Source of the DNA: Sporichthya brevicatena | GTDB taxonomy: Bacteria > Actinomycetota > Actinomycetes > Sporichthyales > Sporichthyaceae | Length of the DNA: 64,000 bases | Direction of reading: 5' to 3' | Assembly (NCBI RefSeq): GCF_039525035.1 | Contig: NZ_BAAAHE010000008.1 | Location: 136,625 to 200,624, forward strand | Part shown: positions 43,288 to 52,618 of the stretch, in pieces | Layout: each line of letters starts with the position of its first letter | How positions within the stretch are numbered: position 1 is the stretch's first letter | The notes under the pieces: generated by a model | The model's database searches: none | What the model was told of the DNA's origin: nothing | What the model saw: the letters and a program-made list of their open reading frames with translations, nothing else | Position numbers and translations under genes: made by a program

Positions 43288-43809
43288 ATGGCCAGCACCG
43301 CCGAGATCCGCAAGACCTACACCGACCTCGCCAAGACCCTGACCGGCCCGAAGCCGCTCTACGCCTTCGCCGGCGTCGGCGACCTGGCCGTCGAGAAGGT
43401 CAAGAGCCTCCGTCCGACCGCCGAGGACGCGGGTCTGCGTGAGCGCGCCACCAAGCTGCCGAAGCAGTTCGCCGAGAAGCTCGTCGACCTCCCCAAGGAG
43501 GCCCGCAAGATCGGTGACAAGCTGACCGACCGCGTCGACACGCAGGTCAAGGCCGCCGACGAGCGCTACGAGGAGCTGGCCAAGCGCGGCGAGGACATCC
43601 TCAAGCGCGTTCGTACCCAGAAGTCCACCAAGGACCTGGTCGAGCAGGCCAAGACCACGATCAGCAAGGCCCGCAACGTCCGTGGCACCGCCACCGAGGG
43701 CGCCAAGAAGACCGCCACCGCGGCCAAGACCACCGCCACCTCGGCCCGTAAGACGGCCACCAAGGCCCGCAGCGCTGCCAACGCGGCCGCGGACAAGGCC
43801 GGCGAGTGA
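43288..43809 (+). CDS. hbhA: HbhA-like heparin-binding hemagglutinin homologue
   Basis: Encodes 173 residues. N-terminal coiled-coil helix, then a Lys/Ala-rich C-terminal tail (KKTATAAKTT, KTATKARSAANAAADKAGE, about 138-173) like the heparin-binding tail of mycobacterial HBHA. The beginning (STAEIRKTYTDLAKTL) also matches. In mycobacteria it is a surface adhesin and lipid-domain protein. ATG 43288. It lies between an XRE HTH and a DUF2516 gene. Whether this organism uses it as an adhesin is unknown. Confidence 0.85.
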   Translation: MASTAEIRKTYTDLAKTLTGPKPLYAFAGVGDLAVEKVKSLRPTAEDAGLRERATKLPKQFAEKLVDLPKEARKIGDKLTDRVDTQVKAADERYEELAKRGEDILKRVRTQKSTKDLVEQAKTTISKARNVRGTATEGAKKTATAAKTTATSARKTATKARSAANAAADKAGE

Positions 43810-43842
43810 CCTTTCCTGGACCGATCGTCTGATCGATCTCCC

Positions 43843-43860
43843 GACCCCTGACCAGGGGTC
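43843..43860 (+). terminator. Short stem after hbhA
   Basis: GACCCCT / AGGGGTC with a 4-nt loop, 34 bp after the hbhA stop. A stronger hairpin follows at 43875. Confidence 0.4.
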
Positions 43861-43874
43861 AGATGTACGACCCG

Positions 43875-43914
43875 ACACCCGGTCGGGAGCCGCACCCGGC
43901 TCCCGACCGGGTGT
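43875..43914 (+). terminator. Strong 18-bp stem terminator
   Basis: ACACCCGGTCGGGAGCCG pairs perfectly with its complement over 18 bp around a 4-nt loop (CACC), then TTCGTT. It lies between hbhA and the DUF2516 gene and probably ends the HTH-hbhA transcript. Confidence 0.8.
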
Positions 43915-43982
43915 TTCGTTAGGCTTCCCGGGAAGGCGTTGCAGTCGCAGCGGCCAGTGGGTGGGACCGGAAGGGTGTGGGC

Positions 43983-44312
43983 GTGGAGATCTGGTTCCTG
44001 CCACCGGAGTCGGCGGCCGGCCTCGGGACCCTGGCCCTGTTCGCGTTGCACCTCTACGCGTTCCTCGACTGCCTGATCCGGCCGACGAACGCGTTCGTCG
44101 CGGCCGGGAAGAAGACCAAGCAGTTCTGGCTGATCCTCACCGGCGTCGCGTCGGGCTGCACCCTGCTGCTCTCGAACGTGACGTTCACGTTCGTCATCGC
44201 GGCGACCGTGATCGCGCTGATCTACATCCTCGACGTCCGCCCGGCCGTGCAGACCTACCGCGGGCCCCGCGGGGGCGGCGGTCGCAAGCCTCGCGGCACC
44301 GGCGGCTGGTAG
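43983..44312 (+). CDS. DUF2516 family membrane protein
   Basis: Encodes 109 residues with three hydrophobic helices (about 15-30, 50-70, 75-90) and the typical DUF2516 string IRPTNAFVAAGKKTKQFWL in the first loop. GTG 43983 is chosen over one 6 bp upstream because GGAAGG is 8 nt away. Conserved in actinobacteria beside hbhA (Rv0476-like). Function unknown. Confidence 0.83.
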   Translation: MEIWFLPPESAAGLGTLALFALHLYAFLDCLIRPTNAFVAAGKKTKQFWLILTGVASGCTLLLSNVTFTFVIAATVIALIYILDVRPAVQTYRGPRGGGGRKPRGTGGW

Positions 44313-45194
44313 CTACTTCTTCTTGCTCTTCTTGAGCTGCTCCGGCGAGCGGCTCGTGTAGACGACGACGCGGTCGCCGAGCTTCGCGCGGCCGAACAGC
44401 GTCTTCATCGCGTTGTAGTCCCGGGTGTTCACACAGCCGTGCGAGGCGCCGGCGTACCCGCGGCGGGCGAAGTCCGGCGAGTAGTGCACGGCCTGGCCGC
44501 CGTCGAAGAACAGCGCGAACGGCATCGACGTGTGGTACAGCGTGGAGACGTGGTCCCGGCTCTTGCGCTGGACGACGAAGACGCCCTCCCGGGTGGGGGT
44601 CTCGGCCGACCCGAACCGGGCGTCGAGGCGCATCTTCACCTTGCCGTTCACGACCCAGCGCACGGTCCGTGCGCGCTGGTCGACGCAGACCACCTTGCCG
44701 TGCTGGCAGCTCGCCGGCAGCCGGCCGCCGTACGGCTTGTCCGCGCCGGTGGCGAGGGCGATCTGATCGACCTTGCCGGTGCGGGCCTCGAGCGCCTTCA
44801 GCGTCGCCTCGTCGACGGCGCCGGTGCGGGCGAACTTCAGCTGCTTCTGGAAGGCCTTCACCTGTGCGACGGTCTCCTTGCCGTAGCGACCGGTCGTCGG
44901 CATGTCCCGCACGCCGACGCGCTGCAGGCGGACCTGCAGGACCTTGACCGCCTTGCCTCGGTCGCCGGCGGCGAGAATCGGGTCGCCCTCGCCGGGGCGG
45001 ATCGGCTTGTCCTCGGTCGTGTCGACCTGCGAGGGCTCGGGCTCCGCGGGCTCGGACTGCGCCGGACCGAGCGGCGGCGGGAGCGGGTCGGCCGCGGCCG
45101 GACCGGCCTGTGCGAGGCCACCGGTCAGCGACGCGGCGGTGAGCAGCGCCAGGACAGCGCTGAGCCGGACGTGGCGGACCTGCACCCGACGCAT
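44313..45194 (-). CDS. L,D-transpeptidase with peptidoglycan-binding domain
   Basis: Encodes 293 residues: signal peptide (about 1-35), Pro/Glu linker, PGBD-type peptidoglycan-binding repeat (about 75-140; LQVRLQRVGVRDMPTTGRYGKETVAQVKAFQK) and a YkuD catalytic domain with HYSPDF and GASHGCVNTRD (Cys near residue 257). It would form 3-3 cross-links in peptidoglycan. ATG 45194. Its catalytic domain is very like those of the next two genes, which are shorter. A Lys-rich C terminus is extra. Confidence 0.93.
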   Translation of the reverse strand: MRRVQVRHVRLSAVLALLTAASLTGGLAQAGPAAADPLPPPLGPAQSEPAEPEPSQVDTTEDKPIRPGEGDPILAAGDRGKAVKVLQVRLQRVGVRDMPTTGRYGKETVAQVKAFQKQLKFARTGAVDEATLKALEARTGKVDQIALATGADKPYGGRLPASCQHGKVVCVDQRARTVRWVVNGKVKMRLDARFGSAETPTREGVFVVQRKSRDHVSTLYHTSMPFALFFDGGQAVHYSPDFARRGYAGASHGCVNTRDYNAMKTLFGRAKLGDRVVVYTSRSPEQLKKSKKK

Positions 45195-45328
45195 AAGAGA
45201 CGAAATCCCCCGCCCTCGTAAGACGACATCGGCCGCCCGTGGTGGTGCAACGGACGGCCGACGCCGATTCTACGTGGCGATCGCGCGGGCTCCTACTGAG
45301 AGATTTCTGGGCGCCTTCCCGGCCGGGG

Positions 45329-45799
45329 CTACCAGTAGATGTAGACCCGCGTCCCGGTCGGGGTGCGGTCGAACAGCTTGCGCATGCGCGAGTAGTCGCG
45401 GGTGTTCACGCAGCCGTGGGAGGCGCCGGAGTAGCCGCGGCGGGCGAAGTCCGACGAGTAGTGGATGGCCTGGCCGCCGCTGAAGAACAGCGAGAACGGC
45501 ATTGCGCTGCCGTACAGGGACGAGACGTGGTTCCGGCTCTTCCAGTACACGCGGAACATGCCGTTGCGGGTCGGTGTGCGCGAGGACCCGAACCGCGCGT
45601 CGAGGCGAACGCTGATCTTGCCCTTGTTCACCAGCCGGACCACGCGCTTCGACTTGTCGACGCAGATGATCTTGCCGGTGTAGCAGGTGCGCGGCATGGC
45701 GCGCTTGGCCTCGGCCGGGCTCGCCGTCACCAGACCGGCGCCGAGCAGGGTGGTGCAGAGCGCGCCGGCCATGGTCGCGCGGAAGGACTTCGACGCCAT
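45329..45799 (-). CDS. Compact L,D-transpeptidase (second of three)
   Basis: Encodes 156 residues. Signal peptide (about 1-28), then a minimal YkuD domain with CYTGKIICVDKS, HYSSDF and GASHGCVNTRD (active-site Cys about residue 127). It lacks a peptidoglycan-binding domain. ATG 45799; the SD GAAAGG is in the stem of a hairpin at 45808-45835. The third copy, at 46005, is very similar in the catalytic part, indicating tandem duplication. Confidence 0.9.
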   Translation of the reverse strand: MASKSFRATMAGALCTTLLGAGLVTASPAEAKRAMPRTCYTGKIICVDKSKRVVRLVNKGKISVRLDARFGSSRTPTRNGMFRVYWKSRNHVSSLYGSAMPFSLFFSGGQAIHYSSDFARRGYSGASHGCVNTRDYSRMRKLFDRTPTGTRVYIYW

Positions 45800-45807
45800 C
45801 GGGGAAC

Positions 45808-45835
45808 CTTTCGGGGAACGTGCGGTACCCCGAAG
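45808..45835 (-). promoter_or_regulatory. Hairpin hiding the ribosome site of the second L,D-transpeptidase
   Basis: On the coding strand TTCGGGG and CCCCGAA pair (7 bp), and the ribosome-binding AAAGG overlaps the 3' arm, 6-9 nt before the ATG. This could limit translation until the stem is opened. Unproven. Confidence 0.4.
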
Positions 45836-46004
45836 TGTTCGGCAGAAGGTGAGACACCCTCAGGCTTAATTGCCATTTTCCCGGACCGGTTTTAACGATC
45901 ACCCGCGTGTCAGCCGTGCGTTAGGTGTGTACATGGCGTAAACGCGACGCGGCCCCCCGTCACCGCGTACGCGTCCGTACCGTCCCTAGGTGTCCCGGGT
46001 CGGC

Positions 46005-46469
46005 CTAGTAGTGCACGTACACCTTGTCGCCGACGCGCACCGAGTCGAACAGGGCGCGGGTGGCGGCGTAGTCGCGGGTGTTCACGCAGCCGTGGGAGGC
46101 CCCGGAGTAGCCGCGGCGGGCGAAGTCCGACGAGTAGTGGATCGCCTGGCCGCCGCTGAAGAACATCGAGAACGGCATCGCGCTGCCGTAGAGGCTCGAC
46201 ACGTGGTTCCGGTTCTTCCAGTACACCGAGAACAGGCCGTTGCGGGTCGGCGTCCGCGAGGAGCCGAACCGGGCGGACATGGAGATGACCGTCCGGCCGT
46301 TGACCACGAACGCCAGCTGGCGCGTCGACTTGTTGACGCAGATGACGCGGCCCTTGTTGCAGACGCTCGGGCGGGCCGACGCCTCCGAGGGGAGGGCGAT
46401 CAGCGTCGCGCCCAGCAGGGTGCTCGATGCCAGCCCGACGAGGGCAGCGCGCTTACGGTTCGTGGCCAT
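46005..46469 (-). CDS. Compact L,D-transpeptidase (third of three)
   Basis: Encodes 154 residues. Signal peptide (about 1-32), then CNKGRVICVNKS, HYSSDF and GASHGCVNTRD. It shares about two-thirds of its catalytic residues with the gene at 45329. ATG 46469. It is divergent from mshA across a 205-bp region that contains TTCACC-TCT-GGTGAA. It lies in the same orientation as the other two, but with about 200 bp between them each has its own promoter space. Confidence 0.9.
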   Translation of the reverse strand: MATNRKRAALVGLASSTLLGATLIALPSEASARPSVCNKGRVICVNKSTRQLAFVVNGRTVISMSARFGSSRTPTRNGLFSVYWKNRNHVSSLYGSAMPFSMFFSGGQAIHYSSDFARRGYSGASHGCVNTRDYAATRALFDSVRVGDKVYVHY

Positions 46470-46505
46470 TTGCCGACTCCTTGATGCTTGCTAACCAGAG
46501 CGAAG

Positions 46506-46520
46506 TTCACCTCTGGTGAA
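46506..46520. promoter_or_regulatory. Inverted repeat between ldt and mshA
   Basis: TTCACC-TCT-GGTGAA, perfect 6-bp arms, in the divergent promoter region. The halves resemble GGTGAA motifs used by phosphate regulators, but inverted rather than direct. A dimeric-regulator site is possible. Confidence 0.35.
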
Positions 46521-46674
46521 GGGCACGCTATGCGGAATGTGCGATTTGCACCAGATGTGGGATTTCGTCCACATCACGTACGACGCCTTGCGATGCTGTT
46601 CGGTTGACCGGAATGCGGGAAGATCTGCGGCGGTTGCCGTAGCGGGGTTCCGGATCGATCGGGGAGGTTCTCGA

Positions 46675-47970
46675 GTGCGCGTCCTGCCGGTCGCCGGCGT
46701 CATGCCGCGCCGTGTCGCGACTCTCTCCGTGCACACCTCGCCCCTGGACCAACCGGGGACGGGTGACGCCGGCGGGATGAACGTCTACGTCGTCGAGGTC
46801 GCCAAACGGCTCGCCCAGGCGGGCGTCGAGGTCGAGATCTTCACGCGTACGACCTCGTCGGACTTACCGCCCGTGGTCGAGATGGCACCGGGAGTCACGG
46901 TCCGTCACGTCACCGCCGGGCCCTTCGAAGGGCTCGCGAAGGAGGACCTGCCGGCCCAGCTGTGCGCCTTCACGACGGGCGTCCTGCGGGCCGAGGCGAC
47001 CCGCGACCCGGGGCACTACGACCTCGTCCACTCCCACTACTGGCTCTCCGGTCAGGTGGGCTGGCTGGCCGCCGAGCGGTGGGGAATTCCGCTCGTGCAC
47101 TCCATGCACACGATGGCGAAGGTGAAGAACGCCACACTCGCCGAGGGCGACATTCCGGAGCCGGCGGCCCGGATCATCGGCGAGACCCAGGTCGTCGACG
47201 CCGCGGACCGGCTCGTCGCCAACACCGCCGAGGAGGCGGAGCAGCTCGTCGACCTCTACGGCGCGAACCCCGGCCGGGTGGACGTGGTCTCGCCCGGCGT
47301 CGACCTCGACGTCTTCGTTCCCGGCCGCCGCTCCGCCGCGCGCGTCGAGCTCGGCATCGCGGACACCGACGACGTGATCCTGTTCGTGGGCCGCATCCAG
47401 CCGCTCAAGGCGCCGGACGTCCTGCTCGCCGCGGTCGCCAAGCTGGTCGACGGGGATCTCGCCCGCCGGCAGCGGACGATGGTGGCCGTCGTCGGCGGGC
47501 CGAGCGGGTCCGGCACCGCCGAGCCCGAGCTGCTGCAGAAGATGGCGGTCGAGCTGGGGATCAGCGACCTGGTGCGCTTCATCCCCGCCCTGCCCCAGCC
47601 CGAACTCGTGCGCTGGTACCAGGCCGCGGACGTCACCGTCGTCCCCTCGTACTCCGAGTCGTTCGGGCTGGTGGCCGTCGAGTCGCAGGCCTGTGGGACG
47701 CCCGTGGTCGCCGCCTCCGTCGGTGGTCTGCGGACCGCGGTGTCCGCGGGCGAGTCCGGCCTGCTGGTGAAGGGCCACGACCCGCACGACTACGCCGCCG
47801 CCCTGCACCGCCTGATCACCGACCACGACCTGCGCCGCCGCCTCGGTGACGGGGCGGTCGAGCACGCCGGCCGGTTCGGCTGGTCCGCGACGGCCGCCCG
47901 CCTGCTCGGCGTCTACGCCAACGCGATGACCGGTTCGCCGGCGGCCGCCGCCCTGCGGGCGCGCGGATGA
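46675..47970 (+). CDS. mshA: D-inositol-3-phosphate glycosyltransferase
   Basis: Encodes 431 residues of GT-B fold (GT4 family). It joins GlcNAc to inositol phosphate in the first step of mycothiol synthesis. [23 protein letters not shown] is the typical N terminus with the nucleotide-binding GDAGG; the C-terminal E-x7-E-type [23 protein letters not shown] is clear. GTG 46675 with GGGGAGG upstream. It overlaps the YbjN gene by ATGA. In mycobacteria mshA is followed by the same YbjN-gpm order. Confidence 0.95.
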   Translation: MRVLPVAGVMPRRVATLSVHTSPLDQPGTGDAGGMNVYVVEVAKRLAQAGVEVEIFTRTTSSDLPPVVEMAPGVTVRHVTAGPFEGLAKEDLPAQLCAFTTGVLRAEATRDPGHYDLVHSHYWLSGQVGWLAAERWGIPLVHSMHTMAKVKNATLAEGDIPEPAARIIGETQVVDAADRLVANTAEEAEQLVDLYGANPGRVDVVSPGVDLDVFVPGRRSAARVELGIADTDDVILFVGRIQPLKAPDVLLAAVAKLVDGDLARRQRTMVAVVGGPSGSGTAEPELLQKMAVELGISDLVRFIPALPQPELVRWYQAADVTVVPSYSESFGLVAVESQACGTPVVAASVGGLRTAVSAGESGLLVKGHDPHDYAAALHRLITDHDLRRRLGDGAVEHAGRFGWSATAARLLGVYANAMTGSPAAAALRARG

Positions 47971-48488
47971 CGGGCTCCTCGACCGACCAGGCCGCGGTCT
48001 GCGGGCTCCTGCGCCGGGAGCTCGACGCGATGGAGCTCGACTGGACCGAGGCACGCCCGGGTCTGTTCGTCGTCACCCTGCCGGGGACGAAGAAGCTCTC
48101 GACGACCTGCGCGCTCGCGGTCGGGCCGCACGCCCTGACGATCAACGCGTTCGTCGCGCGCCGCCCCGACGAGAACCACGAAGAGGTCTACCGCTGGCTG
48201 CTGGAGCGCAACGCCCGCATGTACGGCGTCGCGTTCATGATCGACCGGCTCGGTGACATCTACCTCTCGGGCCGGGTCGCGCTGAAGGCGCTCGACGCCG
48301 ACGAGGTGGACCGGCTGCTCGGCTCGGTGCTGGAGTACGCCGACGGCAGCTTCAACCCGATCCTGGAGCGGGGCTTCGCGTCCTCGATCCGCAAGGAGCA
48401 CGCCTGGCGGGTCTCGCGGGGCGAGTCCACGCACAACCTCGACGCGTTCCGCCACCTCCTCGACGCCGCGGATCCGAGCGAGTCCTAG
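47967..48488 (+). CDS. YbjN-domain protein
   Basis: Encodes 173 residues with the YbjN fold: [17 protein letters not shown] and a conserved [19 protein letters not shown]. YbjN-like proteins resemble type III secretion chaperones and are of unclear function in actinobacteria. ATG 47967 overlaps mshA, and gpmA begins 11 bp after it. Same placement as Rv0487. Confidence 0.83.
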   Translation: MTGSSTDQAAVCGLLRRELDAMELDWTEARPGLFVVTLPGTKKLSTTCALAVGPHALTINAFVARRPDENHEEVYRWLLERNARMYGVAFMIDRLGDIYLSGRVALKALDADEVDRLLGSVLEYADGSFNPILERGFASSIRKEHAWRVSRGESTHNLDAFRHLLDAADPSES

Positions 48489-48498
48489 GCTGCGGGCC

Positions 48499-49254
48499 AT
48501 GCCCGAGGCGACGTACCGACTCGTCCTGCTCCGTCACGGCGAGTCCGAGTGGAATGCGAAGAACCTCTTCACCGGCTGGGTCGACGTCGACCTGTCGGCC
48601 AAGGGGGAGGCGGAGGCCGCCAAGGGCGGCCGCCTGCTGACGGAGGCGGGCGTCCTGCCGGACGTCGTGCACACCTCCCTGCTCCGCCGGGCGATCCGGA
48701 CGTCGGAGATCGCGCTGCACGCCGCGGACCGGCACTGGATCCCGGTCCGGCGCAGCTGGCGGCTCAACGAGCGCCACTACGGCGGGCTGCAGGGCAAGGA
48801 CAAGAAGGCGACGCTCGAGGCGTACGGCGAGGAGCAGTTCATGCTCTGGCGCCGGTCCTACGACACCCCGCCGCCGCCGCTGCCGGACGACGACGAGTAC
48901 TCGCAGGTGCACGACCCGCGCTACGCCGGCCTCGCGCCGGAGATCGTCCCGCGGACCGAGTGCCTCGCCGACGTGGTCGAGCGGCTGCTGCCGTACTGGT
49001 ACGACGCGATCGTCCCCGACCTGCGCGCCGGCCTGACCGTCGCGGTCGCGGCGCACGGCAACTCGCTGCGGGCCCTGGTCAAGCACCTCGACGGGATGAG
49101 CGAGGAGGCCGTGGTCGGCCTCAACATCCCGACCGGCATCCCGCTGCTCTACGAGCTCGACGCCGACCTGCGCCCGGTGCAGACCGGGGGCCGGTACCTC
49201 GACCCCGACGCGGCCGCCGCGGCGATCAGCGCCGTCGCGAACCAGGGCCGCTGA
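48499..49254 (+). CDS. gpmA: 2,3-bisphosphoglycerate-dependent phosphoglycerate mutase
   Basis: Encodes 251 residues. Catalytic His in [24 protein letters not shown] (about residue 11), second His in [12 protein letters not shown] (about 186). It interconverts 3- and 2-phosphoglycerate in glycolysis. ATG 48499. Stop TGA lies in a CTGACG hairpin with the convergent phoU. Same neighbourhood as mycobacterial gpm1 before senX3-regX3. Confidence 0.95.
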   Translation: MPEATYRLVLLRHGESEWNAKNLFTGWVDVDLSAKGEAEAAKGGRLLTEAGVLPDVVHTSLLRRAIRTSEIALHAADRHWIPVRRSWRLNERHYGGLQGKDKKATLEAYGEEQFMLWRRSYDTPPPPLPDDDEYSQVHDPRYAGLAPEIVPRTECLADVVERLLPYWYDAIVPDLRAGLTVAVAAHGNSLRALVKHLDGMSEEAVVGLNIPTGIPLLYELDADLRPVQTGGRYLDPDAAAAAISAVANQGR

Positions 49255-49265
49255 CGGGTCGTCAG
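49251..49265. terminator. Hairpin holding the stop codons of gpmA and phoU
   Basis: CTGACG-GGT-CGTCAG, perfect 6-bp arms. The gpmA TGA (49252-49254) and the phoU stop (49262-49264) both lie inside it. Fourth member of the TGACGG-type hairpins. Confidence 0.5.
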
Positions 49266-49921
49266 TCCGAGGTGCTGACCGGCCACTCCCCGGTGACGAG
49301 GTAGACCACGCGGCGGGCGACCGAGACCGCGTGGTCGGCGTACCGTTCGTAGAACCGGGCGAGCTGGGACAGGTCGACCGCGGTCTGGATGCCGTGCGGC
49401 CAGTCCGGTGACATCAGCGTGCGGAACATGCGTGCGTGCAGGTGGTCCATCTCGTCGTCACTGGCCTCGAGCTCCAGCGCCGCCGAGACGTCGCGCGAGG
49501 CGACAACGCTGCCGGCCTTGGTCACGATCCGCTGGGCGAGGTGACCCATCTCCATCAGCAGCGCGACCATCTCCGGCGGCACCGCCGAGGCGGGGTACCG
49601 CATCCGGGCGACCTTCGCGACGTGCAGCGCGAGGTCGCCCATCCGCTCGATGTCCGCGGTCATCTGCAGGCTGGTGATCACCGTGCGCAGGTCGGTGGCG
49701 ACGACGGGCTGCTGACGCACCAACAGGTCGCAGGCCTTCTCCTCCAGCTCGTCGCGGCGCTGGTCGATCGCCTTGTCGTGCGAGATGACGCTCTCGGCGA
49801 GCGCCAGGTCCGCCTCGAGCAGGGCGTTGGTCGCGCGGGCCATCGCGAACCCGACGAGCTGCGTCATCTCGACCAGCCCGTTGCGCAGATGGTCCAGCTC
49901 TCCCTGAAAGGCGTCCCGCAT
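49262..49921 (-). CDS. phoU: Phosphate signalling protein PhoU
   Basis: Encodes 219 residues, two three-helix bundles with the conserved acidic/His motifs (VISHDKAIDQRRDELEEKACDLL, about 43-65, and DIERMGDLALHVAKVA, about 90-105). It links the Pst transporter to histidine-kinase output and represses phosphate genes in high phosphate. ATG 49921; divergent from senX3 across 150 bp that contains phased GGTGAAC-type sites. Confidence 0.94.
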   Translation of the reverse strand: MRDAFQGELDHLRNGLVEMTQLVGFAMARATNALLEADLALAESVISHDKAIDQRRDELEEKACDLLVRQQPVVATDLRTVITSLQMTADIERMGDLALHVAKVARMRYPASAVPPEMVALLMEMGHLAQRIVTKAGSVVASRDVSAALELEASDDEMDHLHARMFRTLMSPDWPHGIQTAVDLSQLARFYERYADHAVSVARRVVYLVTGEWPVSTSD

Positions 49922-49944
49922 GCGTCCCAGGCTGCCGTGCCTGC

Positions 49945-49973
49945 GGTGAACGCCGACCGTCCCGAAGATGAAC
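49945..49973. promoter_or_regulatory. Possible RegX3/PHO box between phoU and senX3
   Basis: GGTGAAC at 49945-49951 and GATGAAC at 49967-49973, exactly 22 bp (two 11-bp steps) apart, with a degenerate middle unit. The location between phoU and senX3 fits autoregulation. Confidence 0.4.
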
Positions 49974-50071
49974 AGTCGGCGTCACCGCCGTGATCGGCGC
50001 CTCAGCGCGCCGACGGGCCCGCTTTGGCCACCTACGATCGGTGCCATGACGCCCCGACCGGGAGCCGCCGG

Positions 50072-51229
50072 GTGGAAGCCTCGCTGATCGCGCTGGGTGC
50101 CCTTGTCGGCCTCGTCGTCGGGCTCGCCGCCGGCCTGGCCCATCGGTTCAGTGAGCGCGCGTACCGGGCGCCGGTGCCGGAGACCGAGGCGGGACTGCCG
50201 AAGGGCGTCGCCCAGGTGCTCTCGGTGCTGCAGTCGCTCGCGGTCGTCGTCGACGCCGAGGACAAGGTGCTGCGCGCCAGCCCGGCTGCCTACGCGTTCG
50301 GCATCGTGAAGGCCGGACGCCTCGTCGTCGACGACCTCGCCGACCTCGTGGGGAACACGCGGCGGGACGGGCGGATCCGCAACGTCGAGCTCGAGTTGCC
50401 GCGCGGCCCGGTCGGCGAGGGGACGCTCGCAGTTCGCGCGCGGGTCGCCCCGCTCGGCGCCGACCACGTCCTGGTCCTGATCGAGGATCAGACCGACGCC
50501 CGCCGCGTCGACGCGATCCGCCGCGACTTCGTCGCCAACGTCAGCCACGAACTCAAGACCCCGGTGGGGGCGCTGCGTCTGCTCGCCGAGGCGGTGCAGG
50601 ACGCCTCCGACGACCCCGAGGCCGTCGTCCGGTTCGCCGGCCGGATGCAGCACGAGTCGCTGCGTCTGTCGCACCTGGTGCAGGAACTGATCGACCTCTC
50701 CCGGCTGGAGAGCGACGACCCGCTCAAGGGTGCCGCCGCCGTCGGGATCGACGCGGTGGTGGACGCCGCGGTCGACCGCACGCTCGAACTCGCGGCCGCG
50801 AAGCGCATCGAGATCAGCTCCGGCGGTGAGCACGGGCTCAAGGTGTGGGGCAGCGAGGTCCAACTCGTCATGGCGGTCGGCAACCTCATCGAGAACGCCG
50901 TGAACTACAGCCCCGAGCGCACCCGCGTCGAGGTGACGGTCCGTCGGGCCCGCGACCTCGCCGAGATCACCGTGACCGACCAGGGCATCGGGATCTCCGG
51001 CGCCGAGCTCGAGCGGATCTTCGAGCGGTTCTACCGCGTCGACCCGGCCCGGTCGCGGGTCACGGGCGGGACCGGGCTCGGGCTCTCGATCGTCAAGCAC
51101 ATCGCGCAGAACCACGGCGGCGACGTCCGGGTGCGGAGCACCGAAGGATCCGGCTCCACGTTCACCCTGCGCCTGCCGCTGCTGACGTCCGCCTCCGGCG
51201 CCGGCCGGCGGCTTCCGGAGGAGGAGTAG
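50072..51229 (+). CDS. senX3: Sensor histidine kinase SenX3 (phosphate sensing)
   Basis: Encodes 385 residues. One N-terminal membrane helix (about 2-24), a PAS-like region (about 45-140), His[13 protein letters not shown] (phospho-His about 155), then HATPase: [34 protein letters not shown] and [10 protein letters not shown]. It partners RegX3 in the phosphate response; PhoU is divergent. GTG 50072 is chosen with GGAGCC upstream. A 2-bp gap to regX3. Confidence 0.93.
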   Translation: MEASLIALGALVGLVVGLAAGLAHRFSERAYRAPVPETEAGLPKGVAQVLSVLQSLAVVVDAEDKVLRASPAAYAFGIVKAGRLVVDDLADLVGNTRRDGRIRNVELELPRGPVGEGTLAVRARVAPLGADHVLVLIEDQTDARRVDAIRRDFVANVSHELKTPVGALRLLAEAVQDASDDPEAVVRFAGRMQHESLRLSHLVQELIDLSRLESDDPLKGAAAVGIDAVVDAAVDRTLELAAAKRIEISSGGEHGLKVWGSEVQLVMAVGNLIENAVNYSPERTRVEVTVRRARDLAEITVTDQGIGISGAELERIFERFYRVDPARSRVTGGTGLGLSIVKHIAQNHGGDVRVRSTEGSGSTFTLRLPLLTSASGAGRRLPEEE

Positions 51230-51231
51230 CC

Positions 51232-51912
51232 GTGACCCGTCTGCTGGTCGTCGAGGACGAGGAGTCGTTCTCCGACGCGCTGTCCTACATGCTCCGCAAG
51301 GAGGGGTTCGAGGTCGCGGTCGCCGCCACCGGGCCCGCCGCGCTGGAGGAGTTCGACCGCAGCGGGGCCGATCTGGTCCTGCTCGACCTGATGCTGCCCG
51401 GCCTGCCCGGCACCGAGGTCTGCCGCGCGCTGCGGCAGAAGTCGAACGTGCCGGTGATCATGCTGACCGCGAAGGACAGCGAGATCGACAAGGTCGTCGG
51501 CCTGGAGATGGGCGCCGACGACTACGTGACCAAGCCGTTCTCGCACCGCGAGCTGCTCGCGCGGATCCGGGCGGTGCTGCGCCGGCAGGGCGACGCCGAG
51601 GAGCCCGCCTCCGCCACCCTCGCCGCCGGCCCGGTCCGGATGGACGTGGACCGGCACGTGGTGACGGTGAACGGCGACCCGGTCGCCCTGCCGCTCAAGG
51701 AGTTCGAGCTGCTCGAACTGCTGCTGCGCAACGCGGGCCGGGTACTCACCCGCGGGCAGCTGATCGACCGCGTCTGGGGTGCCGACTACGTCGGCGACAC
51801 CAAGACGCTCGACGTCCACGTCAAGCGTCTGCGGTCCAAGATCGAGCCCGATCCGGGGGCCCCGAAGCACCTCGTCACGGTCCGCGGACTGGGCTACAAA
51901 TTCGAGCCCTGA
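51232..51912 (+). CDS. regX3: Response regulator RegX3
   Basis: Encodes 226 residues. Receiver: [16 protein letters not shown] (phospho-Asp about 51), TAKD, VTKPFS. Winged helix: [41 protein letters not shown] and [11 protein letters not shown]. It activates phosphate genes such as pstS (box at 28562). GTG 51232. The gene order senX3-regX3 downstream of divergent phoU is standard for actinobacteria. Confidence 0.93.
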   Translation: MTRLLVVEDEESFSDALSYMLRKEGFEVAVAATGPAALEEFDRSGADLVLLDLMLPGLPGTEVCRALRQKSNVPVIMLTAKDSEIDKVVGLEMGADDYVTKPFSHRELLARIRAVLRRQGDAEEPASATLAAGPVRMDVDRHVVTVNGDPVALPLKEFELLELLLRNAGRVLTRGQLIDRVWGADYVGDTKTLDVHVKRLRSKIEPDPGAPKHLVTVRGLGYKFEP

Positions 51913-52081
51913 ATCGGTCCCGGAATCGGTCATGTGCCACGCGTCATAACGATTTGGCGTGTCGCTGCACGGTCCGGCTGACCTGCGGGAGTACGAGCAC
52001 TTCTCGGTTGTCAAGTACCTATCGGGGCCGGTCCATGGCTCTGACCTGCACAAACGTCCGAGGGGCCCGCTCCGGCGCGTG

Positions 52082-52087
52082 GTATCC
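52082..52087 (+). promoter_or_regulatory. Possible -10 (TATCCT) of carD
   Basis: TATCCT lies 31 bp before the carD ATG with GGAAGGGGAA as ribosome site between. No confident -35 was seen. The upstream gap of 206 bp holds no other recognised feature. Confidence 0.35.
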
Positions 52088-52118
52088 TTGGATTGCCAAA
52101 GGAAGGGGAACGACACCA

Positions 52119-52601
52119 ATGGCGTTCAAGGTCGGCGAGACGGTGGTGTACCCGCACCATGGCGCAGCGCTCATCGAGGCTATCGAAACCCGCCAGATCA
52201 AGGGCGTTGACCGGACGTACCTCGTCCTGAAGGTTGCCCAGGGCGACCTCACAGTGCGCGTACCTGCCGACAACGTCGATCTGGTCGGCGTTCGTGACGT
52301 GGTGGGCCAGGAAGGGCTGGACCGCGTGTTCGAGGTGCTTCGCGCCCCGCACACCGAGGAGCCTACGAACTGGTCGCGCCGCTACAAGGCGAACCTCGAG
52401 AAGCTCGCGTCCGGTGACGTCATCAAGGTCGCCGAGGTCGTCCGCGACCTGTGGCGTCGCGAGCGTGACCGCGGTCTGTCCGCGGGTGAGAAGCGGATGC
52501 TCGCGAAGGCCCGTCAGATCCTGGTCTCCGAGCTCGCGCTCGCCGAGAACACGAATGAGGACAAGGCCGAGGCGATCCTCGACGAGGTTCTCGCCAGCTG
52601 A
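52119..52601 (+). CDS. carD: RNA polymerase-binding transcription factor CarD
   Basis: Encodes 160 residues. The N-terminal RNAP-interaction domain ([21 protein letters not shown]) and the C-terminal helical DNA-binding part with the conserved Trp ([22 protein letters not shown], about 110-131). CarD stabilises open complexes and supports rRNA transcription. ATG 52119 follows GGAAGGGGAA. It precedes ispD (18 bp), as in mycobacteria. Confidence 0.95.
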   Translation: MAFKVGETVVYPHHGAALIEAIETRQIKGVDRTYLVLKVAQGDLTVRVPADNVDLVGVRDVVGQEGLDRVFEVLRAPHTEEPTNWSRRYKANLEKLASGDVIKVAEVVRDLWRRERDRGLSAGEKRMLAKARQILVSELALAENTNEDKAEAILDEVLAS

Positions 52602-52618
52602 CTGGCAAGCTGTCCGCC

